Source: Apteryx mantelli (Eukaryota > Chordata > Aves > Apterygiformes > Apterygidae). Taken from it: DNA of 64,000 bases. The stretch's first letter is position 1; the number at the start of each line of letters is the position of its first letter. Positions 1-11,300 of the stretch are shown in pieces. Under the pieces are notes generated by a model. That model was not told where the DNA came from, did no database searches, and saw nothing but the letters and a program-made list of their open reading frames with translations. The stretch spans positions 24,386,001-24,450,000 of the forward strand of contig NC_089981.1 in NCBI RefSeq assembly GCF_036417845.1. Direction: 5' to 3'. Position numbers and translations under genes: made by a program.

Positions 1-3000
1 GGAGGAAAAAAAAAAAAGCCTGCGCAACCCTCACTCCCAAAGCTCTCTGGTGTATGTCTCAATCTCAAAATGAGATAGGAGACTGTGGGCAAGATTGACA
101 CTATCTCTCTTGAGTCCTCCCACAAGTTCCCCAAGTACACGATGTGGGTCTTGTGGCTCGTGGTTTTTTCGTGAGTGGCTAGCTGCATGTGGGGACTCCA
201 GTGGTCTTGCTTCCCACTGCGTTGCCTGAGAGGGTTAGAGGTGACACAGTAGTGGTGTTTGAGGATGCAGAGGCATGTTGGCATCGTGCATATCTATAAA
301 TTATTTGCTCGCTGTCATTGCTGCAGCTCTGGCTCCTGGGGCCACATTTGGAGCTTCATTTGGAGCAGGATTACTGTAGGCACTGCGCTTCGTTTTCTGT
401 ACCTCTCTGGTTTTGCTTTCTGTTTATGATGAACAGCATTTCTTATTTTAAAAACCCTGGAAAAGCTGTCATAAAAAAAAAAAAAAAAAAAAATTGGGAA
501 GTGCTATGTGACAGGCAGCTGGGGCTTTGCTCGCGCAGAGCCGTGCCAGCTAAAAGGGAGCCCTGGAGAAGCAGGTGCTTCTTCAGTGCCACGAAGAGTT
601 TCCGATCCACTCCAGGGTAACAGGGTTGTGTCGGGCTTTAAGGAAGGTATAGCGTGCCATTCGGGAGGAGCACGGCAGGTGTCCTGCTCAGAGACGCGGG
701 GGCCAAAGCCACGCTGGCAGTCGTCATCGCCGTCTGCCGGGAATGAAAGCTCAGCTGGCCCCTTTCTGGGAAAAGGGCCGGTTGTTCCCGGTTAGGCTGT
801 GACTGCTGTGAAATAGTCCCTCGGCCGCCTGGCACCCAGGCTGGAGAGCGAGACAGACTTCTGCCCTGAGGGGACGGATGGGCATGGGAAAACTCACCCG
901 ATCCAAAGGGTGCGGCTGGAAGTTTGGATTGTCTTTTGTTCTCTGTTGCAACCTTCGACATGGCATTTCCATGGAGAGATGCTGCTAGCTGTGGCACCCT
1001 CATTGTACAAGACTGTATTGTTGCGTTAAATATTTTGTGTTTGCTTTTAAATAAACTCCAGAGAAGAGCCCCACTTTATTGCCTCCCTGCAGGCAGCAGT
1101 GCTCTGCCTGGCACTGACAAAGGGAGACTCTATAAAGGCCACTTGTTTGTGCCTCCAAATGAAGCTGGCTTTGATCCCGAAAGCCTTCCAGGCTTTCTTT
1201 GGGTTTCTGAGTTCAGGCCAGTTGTCACAGCCCTCTCCCCCGCTTGGCTACGTATTCCTGCTTCTCCCACTGAACGACTTCCATCCGCTGGACTTGAGTC
1301 AGGAAATGCCAAGTGGGATGTAGGGTCAGTCGGGTTGGAAACCAGCTCGGCCAGAGCCGGAGCCCTTCTGCTGCCCGCTCGGCTGGGCCGGAGCATGGTC
1401 TGGGAGCTCCTCCGTCTCCTCCTTCTCTTCCGACCTCCTGTTTTGTTCCGTTTCTTTTACTGTAGAATTCAGCAGACTTTGTCTCCCTAGAAAACGTTGT
1501 GTTCTGTCCAGACTGCAAGCTTACAAACAGCTACATTGGGAACAGAAATCTGCTCCCCTGCTTTTACATACGTTTCCCTAAGTGTTCCCCCTGGACTTTT
1601 CCTCCCCTCTTGGGCTACACTTATGTTTTTGCTGAAGTATGAGGAAAGCAAAATCAGTTTTGATTATTTTGGGAGAAGAATTTGTCTGGGCAGCTTGGCA
1701 AACTTTGAAATCTTCTTCCCTTCCTTCCTTTCTTCAGTCTTATTTTTCCAGTGATGTTCACTGATATTCAGTGTTGGCTCTGGCAAGGAGTTGGCAAAGC
1801 ACTTGCAGGGAGAGAAGTAGGATGCCAGGACCTTGGTTGTCTGTCGGGGGTCTGGACGGCCTGTCTGGAATGGGATTTCAGCAGATGTTTTTTGTTCTGT
1901 TTTTTTCTTTTTAAAGCTGCACAAACACCAACAAAAAGCAAGTACAGAGAGGCATCTAAAAGACTTCTATAGCACAGCAGATGTCTGTTTCCTCTTAGTC
2001 ACCTCCCTCAGTTGAGGTTCTTGCTGGGCTTTGTACCTCCTAGTTTCCAGGCGGAAACTTTCCTAGTCTCTTAGTTGTCCTGGTGATCTCCTAGCTACTT
2101 GTTCAGTCTTGGAAGTTGCCTTCAATGTTTATTTTGAAGAATTTGAGAACCAAATTTTCTATCAATCCATGGAAGTGATCCAGCTGGTTGGGGTACCTGC
2201 AGCATCATGCTGCTCTGTCTCAAGATCTGTTGCATCTGCTTGTCACCCATCTACCAGTATGAATGTTGACTTCTCCAGCCATTGAAGCCCCCTCATGTTT
2301 CCAGCTTGGCTCTCTGTCTTCTCTCTGCTGATGGTAATAGGAGGAGAATTCAGAACCTGCTGTGCACAGGGGTGATCAAAATTGAGTTTCCTGGAGAAAT
2401 CTCTTGTGATCAAAACTCCTCAGTTGAGCCACCCAGACCTGTAAGATGCAAAATCTTGACCCTTTTTGGGTTGAAAACTTACAGCCAGCAGCAACGCTGA
2501 TAAAAGTCAGAGAGGGAAGAGAGCTGGTTCCTGGGCATTAGCATATTTTGGTGAAAATAAGCAGACCTTTTTCTGAGAGATCACTGATGATAATGTTGTT
2601 CTTCTTGAAACAGCAATTATGCAGCTTCTAAAATTCTTGATCAGTGTCTGTGGAGCTTGGCAGGTGTCCAGCAGACAGCCTTCACTTTACAGGATGCGTT
2701 AATGCCTTCCCATCACCCCTCGCCCCTTGGGAGCCTCCTTTCCCCATGCGCACCGCAGCCCACTGCCTGGCTGCGCTGGCTTTCGGCCAGCCTGCCACAG
2801 CCAGTTCCTCGGCGGATGTCTTCTCTCTCTGCCTCTCCTTCCACAGTCAACAACAGCGGGTTTTTAGCTGCTGGGGCAAAATCATCTAATTCCAGTTCAG
2901 GCAGGTCCACAAAACTTTCACTGCTGGCCTCTCCTTTCCAAGAAACTCTCCCTGAGTTTCTCCAGCTTATTTTTCCTTCTTCATCCACCTTTGTCCCTCT

Positions 3001-5238
3001 TTGCCTTCATGGACAACTGGTTACTCCAGTAACAGCTCCCAAGCTGCTGTTTGGATTTGTGGATACCATGTGCATCATGGTGAAGGCCCTTTGGTGGTCC
3101 CCAGAAGGTGCAGCTACTCCCTCTTGCTGACAGTGGCTAGACGGTGGGAGGATGTCGCTGGCTACAAGTCCCGCCAGGTTTCGCGAAGTGGAAGTTCCTC
3201 CTGGGTCAGCCTGCTCCATTGTGCCTTCATTTCCCCTCCATCTGGTTTCCTCCCTCTTGCTGTTGGCTAAATATAGCAGGAGTTATTGTATAAATGCACC
3301 GCTGGTGAGAAACACTGTCTCCTCGTCCTGGTGTTAGCAAAAATCCCAACGCAAAAGCTCCTCGCGCAGTATTTCCGTTGCCGCGCTTTGCCAAGTTGGC
3401 TGTTGCCTTCGTGCTTGCGCTACAGTGTGGAGGTGCCGATGTCTTTTCTTTTTAAAAGGGAAGAATTGAAGGAGCAAAAGTTGAACCTTTCCCAAGTTTG
3501 ATATATCTGTATGGGGTTTTTAAGCAAGTTGAAATTATTATATCTGGGTTTTTTTGAGGAGGGTTTGCATTGGTTTAACTTTGCTCTCAGGGAAGTCAGT
3601 AGGGGCAGTCGTATCAATGTTGCATGCTCTTTAGACTTTACACTAAAGTTATCAGATGATCGATTAAAAGCTACAAAAATAAGAGAAATCTTAATAAACA
3701 TGATAGGCATGTAAAAGCAGGTTTAATCTCAGGCTGTGTTTGTACTTTATTTTAGTTCTGTTCTTAAAGGGGAGTTGACTGACTGATAACTGCAAAAACA
3801 TTTTCACTTGTAGCTAAATAAAACCTGTAGTTGGAGGGATGTACCTCTTGGGAAGATTTGCTGAATTGCTGTTAAATACAAGGTGCTTAATGTATGTTTA
3901 TTCAGATTCTATTTTTTTTCATTGTAGTTTAAAAATGGTGACTGTAGTCTTGCCTCATTTTTAACCAGTTGTTTGCTTTGATTTTGCATGTCGAGTTGCT
4001 TTTGAATGGGAAGTAGAATTCACTTACAAAATAGTAGAACCCCAATACTTAAGAACGTTAACTAAAAATACACTATATGTGCATGATACATTAAAAAAGA
4101 AAGCTCTATTTTCAGAAAAGGAAACAATCTTAACTGAGCTACTGGCATTTAGCCATTAAGATTGGTAAGGGACTAGAACTGGCAGATCTGAGCCTCTTGC
4201 TAAGTTCTTTTTTCCTGAGTGAGTAAACTTTCATTCCTTTTGTTTTTTTGTCTTCCCCAAATGCCCAGTTTCCAAGCTTTGAACTAGTTATGGAATAAGT
4301 TGACTGATCAATTTTAATAAGTTAGATAAAAAATTCTTCTTCTCTGTAGAAGCAGCAAAAAAACCCAGAAGCTAGATTATATTTAATAAGATGCTGAAGC
4401 AGTGCTTTTCCCTTAGTCTTGTCACTTGTCTATCTTTAAAACATTAGCAGGAAAAAATGTTTGTATGTTATTTAATACAAATAAGCCATTAGTCTTATTG
4501 TTAATTTAAATAGATATATTAACCAACTGCTTTTATCTCCTCTGTTCAAACATTTAAAATAGTACACCATGGGAACTGCCATGGTACAGCATTCAGGACA
4601 CTGTAAAGCCTTTGTCTTCCTTGCTACACCCTTTTCCTATTATTGATCCAGCTCTGTGGATTTCCTGTGATTTGGGGGGGAGGATGGGCTTTGGGTGGTT
4701 GTTGTTGTTGTTTCCTTAAAAGCTTAACACAAGTCTTAAATTACTGGTTTTGAACACTTTGAGATCTGAGTTGTGTATGTTGTGTAGCTTGCATGGATGC
4801 TCTACTGCAGCAGCAGAATGATCGATCAGGTGTTGGCTTATGCAGAGAGGACACCTATGGGCAAATTCACCCCAAAATGAATTTGTCTAAGGTGATAATA
4901 TTTAGTTTAAAGGGGGGGATAATAGGAGTGCCCTGAAATACAGCCTGGACTTAACTAACAATTGATCATTTTTGTCAATGACATTCGTGTATTGTCAAAG
5001 AACATTAGTGTCAGCAGAAGAGGAGGGCAGGAGCAAGAAATAGATCAAGACATGGTGGTTTTATCTGCTGGTGGAAGCCCACACTAGGTCCGCAGCCACC
5101 TCTACTTCTGTATCTCTTAGGCCTTAATTATGCCCACCTGTAATTAGCTGTTGCAGGGAGCCAGCATGTCTGGCCGGATGCTTGGATGTGTCCATATACG
5201 GTTCTGCAGTAACGTTTGCTTCTCTCTTCCCCTCGCAG
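1..5238 (+). other. CD81 intron 2 (3' part), no exon recognised
   Basis: This precedes the exon 3 acceptor. No match to CD81 exon 1 or 2 is visible, so both lie to the left. The stretch holds a 21-base A run at about 473-493 and a moderately GC-rich part at about 500-1400. The remainder is AT-rich unique sequence. Open frames here are short and lack codon structure or splice support. Confidence 0.75.
473..493 (+). repeat. A-homopolymer in CD81 intron 2
   Basis: About 21 A residues in a row. No adjacent SINE body is recognised. Confidence 0.85.
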
Positions 5239-5336
5239 GGATCTACATCCTGATTGCGGTTGGTGCTGTCATGATGTTTGTGGGGTTCCTGGGATGCTAC
5301 GGCGCTATTCAGGAGTCGCAGTGCCTTCTGGGAACG
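5239..5336 (+). CDS. CD81: CD81 exon 3 (TM2 and inner loop)
   Basis: The acceptor is ctcgcag and the donor ACG|gtaag. The first two bases complete a glycine codon split with exon 2, then 32 codons follow. They encode TM2 ([19 protein letters not shown]) and the conserved inner-loop motif [11 protein letters not shown], whose juxtamembrane cysteines are palmitoylation sites in tetraspanins. The reading frame stays open well into the flanking introns, but the splice signals and homology fix the ends. Confidence 0.96.
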
Positions 5337-8300
5337 GTAAGAGGCACAAAACCTGGTGTCACGGTACCGTCCTTGTCCTTGCTGCAGGCGTTCGAGATGA
5401 ACAGAGCGTGGGAGAAAGCGGATGGGAAGTGGCTCGTGCCTGCGTCTGGCTGTGAGGGGCGATGCAGAGCTGTTTGGTGTCTCTGCCTCCCTGCTGCAGC
5501 TCTGGATGAGCCGGAGCGCGTGCCCCGAGCTCCCGCGCGTGCCTGGCCGCCGGACAGAGGCGGAAGCCAGCAGCGTAGCGGGAGAGGTGCGAATAGCAGG
5601 GTTCCCGGTGATTTGTGCTCTGCGTTGTACGTGCACCCCCCATGGTCTCTTTTTCCGTGGTCTGGCTGTCTTGTCAAGCAGTCACAAAACCCTCCCTCTT
5701 ACCGTATGTCCCCTACCGCTTCCCATGACCCCTCGCTGGAAGTCGGTCTCTGTTCCGAGCTGCCCACGGAGGTTCCAGTTCTTCTAAGGAATCATCTAAT
5801 TTTGATCTGGTTAAACTAGGAAGCAGGAAAGATTTTACACAATATTTTAGTGAGGATGTCAAGGTAAACCCTGGAAAATCCATTACTGAAGTGCTACAGG
5901 CACCCCTGATGGGAGGCAGCAGCTTGGGATTCCCAGCATGCGATGATCTTAACAATTGCACGAACTGCAGCCACACCAAAAGCCTTCGCCACGGGGGTAA
6001 GGGAGACCCATTTGTTCACAGCAAGTTCCCACATGTGGTCCAGCTGTAAGCCAGATTCCAGTCTCTTCTGGCTTTCCCTGTTCCATAACCACTGCCAGGC
6101 AGGGACTGCCAGCCTCGAGGGAGACGTTGGTGAGAAGGGGCGCTCTTGGTGTGGGCTTTGTGCAATACAACCCGTGGGTACTTGCGTTGTCGCCCTTGGA
6201 GCAAGCCTGTTTCTGTGGGGTTTTTTTTGTTTTGTTTTGTTTGTTTTGTTTTTCCCTCTGCCACCTCCTGTAGTGGAGTTGCCTGCAGAACAGCTGCTCC
6301 TCAGTGGAGGAGCACAGCACAGGCATGCAGCAGATGTGTTCACGGGCTCTTCTTAAAGTGTGTCAGTTTTTGGCATGTTGTGCTTGGAAAGGTCAGAAAT
6401 TGCAAAGGCCTCTGAAAAGAAAAAAAAAATAATAATAATAATTAGGAGGGTAAATAAAAAGAAGAAGGGTTGGGGGGACTTCTCAGCACTTGGCTTTTTG
6501 GGGCTGAAAAATTGTTTGTGGTACAGAGTGACCCATGGGCGTAGACTGGATTGGGGGACAGAGAAATGGAGCTTCTCTCTCTGACTCTTGCTCTCACCGT
6601 GAGCAGATTGCTTCACCTCTATGTGCTTCCGTTTCCATATCAGCAATAGGAAAGTGGTGTTTCTGAGCAACTTTTATAAAGCACGTTTGAGCATCAGTGG
6701 GTGAAAGCTGCTGCAAGAGTTTGCCGGTATTACCACTGCTGCTGAGCTGGGAGGAGCCCCTGCACAAATCTGACAGAGGTTGTTGTAGTGAAGGCCTGGC
6801 AGCTTTGGATTATTTATTTATTGATTGCTTTTGGTTAACACAAGCGATTACAGAACCTGAATTACCCTTCATTCCCTCTTGAAGTTGGAAAGAGGATTAG
6901 AAGGGCAGATGGTACAACATACCTGAGGCCTGACAGTGAAACCGGCTGCTTTGGCTAAAATTAGCGGTTCTAGCTGCTGTGCACTACCCATGTCTGTTTG
7001 CACCTCAGCTTGCCAAGAGCAGGCTTGAGACACCTTCTGCTGTCCGCCCTTGCGTTGGGAGGCCAAGGCTCCCACCACGCAGCAAGGACGTTTCTAGGCA
7101 GTGTACTCAACGTGGTGCAGGAAAGCAGTGGCTTTCTGCTGTGACCTCTCTTGCAGCTGGCTGAGGGCGTAAGTATTTACAGGGGAATGGACTTGCTGCA
7201 AAGGAGGAAGCACCAGGACCTTCACAGTAGCCAAATCCTCTGTAGAAGCCCATGTGCCAGCTGAGCAGCAAGATCCAAGCAATGTGGGAGGGAGTCGCTC
7301 AGCCTGCGACAGGAGATTTTCACCCTGGGGCAGATCGAAACGCCTGGCCAGGAGCACAGCAGCGTTCCTGCTGTGTAAAACTGCATCTTTGGTGTGTTGC
7401 AACCAACTAGCAAAACTAAATCCCTGCAAAATTGTATCTCTAAATCTGGAATAAACAAGCTATTCTTCGCTGGAGGGTAACCATTGCAAGAGCGTGCCCT
7501 AGTGCTTAACCAGGAAATTACATAGGCCTCGCACCTGCCGGGTAAGGGTGACATCCTTCCTTGGAGGGAAGTGGGACCCAGTTCCCCAAAGATGTCCATA
7601 GAAAGCCAATGATATACAGGTGTTTAAATGGGAGTTAGTTGCTCTGTGACTGGATAAGGATGTCTGAAGTCCTTTCCTGCAGGAGGTCAGTAGTCCTGTT
7701 TCTGTTTTCTTTTTGTGTCCCTTGCTCTTGCACATGAGAGTCTTCCAGCCCTGGAGGGCTAGAAGTAAAGCCACACAAAGCCAGCTTGCAGCGTAGTCCT
7801 GGAAACTCCCGTTTCTTCTGTTGAAGAAAATGTCTTGAGTGTGCCCAAAACAGAGTCTGCTGAGGAGCCAGGGGCTATCATCCAGCCCTGTATCATGTTC
7901 TTATGTCTTTCCCTGGCTGCATCCACTTCTTTTGCTTCTCTACTTCCATGGCACCTCTTACCAATTTGGGGGGTTTCCCAGAAAGAAATCATTGAGGACA
8001 ATGTTGTCACTGAGGTAATGTGGACTATGTGTGGAGCTCACCTGTCTTTGCTTTCCTACTTGTCTCTGATGTATGAGCTTTAAAGCTTTCCATTTCCAGT
8101 CGAAAAGACTGGCCATCGCAAAATGTTCCCAGGATATGAACAGAAAGATGGAGGAAGGCTTTGGGGTGGCAGAGAGGAGGAGGAGAAGTAGAAGTTTTAT
8201 AATTGCACCAACAGGGTGGGGCTGTGGGAAAACATCAGTATTAGTATTTATGCAAAAAACTGCAGTAGCCTTGCAGGGCTGTGAATGCCAAGAGCGCTGG

Positions 8301-11300
8301 CCATAAATCATACCCTGACACCCTGCTGCTCCTCAGCATCTGAAATGTGCTTTTAACCCTGCGCTGGCAGTTCCCATCCCTGGAGCAACTGAAGCAGAGC
8401 AGGAAGCTTGCCTGCATGTTCCTGCAGCCACATGAAGAGGAGCAATTTGTCTTTTGGTGCAGGCCATCCTCATACCTGCTTATCCCTGTGTTGGAAATGA
8501 TTCTGCTAATGCCTGCTTAAACATAGCAGCAGGAATCTTGGACATGGGAAGGCAGCAGATGACTTTTAGGAAAATGTATTTGGGTGAAGTATGTCTGTAT
8601 GAGAGAAAATGGTTTGCAGTCAGGCAACACCTTGTTCTGATCTCCTCCATCATTACAAATGCTGCTCCACACCCCTACTCACCTCATCGCTGCTTTTGCC
8701 TGTAACCAAATATGTTAAATGTCCTTCTCCTGATTTGTCTTCACAGTTCTTTACTTGCCTGGTGATCCTGTTCGCCTGCGAAGTTGCGGCTGGAATTTGG
8801 GGTTTTGTCAACAAAGACCAGGTAAGATGACTCTGAAACCTGAATTTGTGGGACTGGGAGACTGGACACAATTGATTGGACACAAGGATCTAGTGGATCC
8901 TTGTACAAGTTGTAATTAAGGTCCTGGACTGAGACATGGGAATTTGGACTAGCTGTGTGACCTGGGCAGGTCATTTAACTCCTCTTGGCCTGTCTGATGA
9001 ACCCTAAATGTGAACACTTGGTGGCAGAGACTGCCCCTTATGGTCTATAGTGCAATGTCTGGAATAAAGATCCCCGGGTCTCACCTGGGTCTCCTAGTTC
9101 CTACCACGCTGTCAGTCACAGCGTGAGTTGCTTCTTGTATGAAGTTGTGAAGTAAAGCCATCTGCACATCCTAGGTGCCAAAGAGAGGAGAGAAGGGGAT
9201 TTCTAGTGCTCAAAGCTAACATTAGGGTCTCTGGCAGAGTAGGAAATGTTGGCTTTATTAAGGAACATGAGTCAGCTACGTCAGTAGGTGGTGGCCTGCT
9301 CTGCTTTCAAATACGTTTAGGCCCCAGATGACCAGCTGGGTTGGGAATGGAAACACCCTTGTAGTGATTCGCAGGCAAGAGAGTGACTTCAGCAGAATAA
9401 ACTCTTCTGTGACCAAGCGTATTACTATGCAGGCAGGGTGCTGTTTCCTAGCAACTTTGGCGAGCTAATTAACCTTTCCAGAGGGGTGTGCCTCATGCAG
9501 ATGTTAGTTTGTGAATCTCCCACAGTCCTCGATGTGTAATTGAGCTGGTGCACAAAAACGAAGATCCCGAATGAGGAGGAATTTTCTGTGGCAGTTGTTC
9601 TCGAGTCTGGGGAGGAGGCACTTGGATGCCACAGCATAAAGCAGAGAAGTTTAGGATTTGCTAAGATAAGAACAATGACCCAAGCCAGTTAATTTTGCAG
9701 TTTAAAATGAGCGGTGGCAGTCTGTTGGCCTCGTCTGCTCTTTCAGCTTTGACGAATGGGCTGTTTGGAAGTCCCATTAATGGGGCACAGCTTGCGTCTC
9801 CCCTGCCTCTGCCTGATGCATCCTGTTGAGCAATGTGGGAAGGAAAAGCAAGTGCTGTGTGCTTGGAGCTGAGGAGAGTCAGCAGCAGTTGCTCATGGAG
9901 GTGTGATGAACCACGTGCGGGGAGAGGACACCTTACTAATAGTGTTCCCCCACCAGGCAGGCCCTGACGGTGGTGGATAAAGTGGAAATTACCCCTGCCT
10001 TCACAGCCCTCAATGATACCCTTGGGGAGGGGGGGGGGGTAGTTGTCTCCTGATGAAGCAGGTGTGGGATGCTGCTTCATGAAACTGGAGGCAGTCTTGC
10101 TCTGTCCCTGGTTTGCCTGAGCTCGTTTAGATGCAGGGAGGGAGGCAAGAAGTAGGATTCATTTGTCCCTGTACCAGAATCAAATGGTTTGTGAGCAGAG
10201 AATATTGCCCTCCAAAACAAAACTTTGGAGCAAAAATGGAGAAAGTGTGGGATAATTGATTGAAATCACTCTCTTTTTTACTGCAGTTTCTTTTTCATTT
10301 GCTGATCTAGCATGCGCTGCCAAGAGCAGATGTTCTGGAAAGCACTTTCCCCTTTAGTGACTCATATTTTTTCATCTTCTCTTGCATGTCCTCCTTTCCT
10401 CTGTCTTTCCCTAATTATTGGAAGCTGTTAAGAGAAGTTGCAAGTTCAGCTTTTCTGAACATGAGGTTTCCTTTTGCTCTGTGGAGCAGAGGCTGTTGCC
10501 ATGTTCCCCCACAAGTGGCTGCAGTTCACGGGAGCAGGTGGCAGAGTTAGAGCATGGTCGAGATTACTGATAAAACCATTTACAGGACAGGGGTGTCTAG
10601 ATCTGAAGCACCTAAGCTTCCTGACCTAAATGAGCTGTCTACCTAGGCTCAGTGTGTAATCTCTCTCAAATTCCTACCATTCCATGCCAGACTGTAAACG
10701 GGGGTGCCCATATCTACAAACTTCCTTGCTTGCCCACCCCAGCTCCTCCTGACTTTGCTACTGTGTCCTTCCTCTGCATCCTCAGTAGGAAGACTAATGC
10801 CCACTTGCTTCATTTCCAGGCACACTGTAGGTCAGAACAAGCTGTTTCTGAGAGCAATAACAAATCCATGCAGTCTGAAGACTATCTTGGATCTTGTGGT
10901 TCACCATCTATGACTTGGCTGGCTTTGCCTGCTATAGAGAGCTCAAAGCATTTGAATGATGTTGACTGAAACCTGCTAGCTGATAATGAGGTTCTTAATA
11001 GTTGCTCTTCATAATACTAGAAGAATTTGATCCCTATTTAAAAAAAAAAAAAGGCCTTTTTTACTGTGTGAATAATCAGGGTCCAAATCCATTAAAAACT
11101 GCTTATCTACCTGTGAGTGACATTAGAGAGAACCTGCTATATTCAGGCACATCTGCTGGATGGGTTTGCTTGTTGTCCTCTGGTTAAAAGGGATTTTTTT
11201 CTGCCTTCCCTAGATAGCGAAAGATGTGAAGCAGTTCTATGACCAAGCGTTTCAACAAGCACTCATGGCAGAATCGGACTCGAACAACGGGAAAGCAGTA

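Noticed and set aside
924-1490. 188-codon plus-strand frame in CD81 intron 2
   Set aside because: No recognisable homology, no splice context, and overlapping frames of similar length in the same block.
1-5238. Search for CD81 exon 2 (end of TM1 and small extracellular loop)
   Set aside because: No matching tract was seen; exons 1-2 are inferred to lie left of the window.
5151-5819. 222-codon plus-strand frame as a separate gene
   Set aside because: It is CD81 exon 3 read through both flanking introns; splice sites at 5238 and 5337 fix the true exon.
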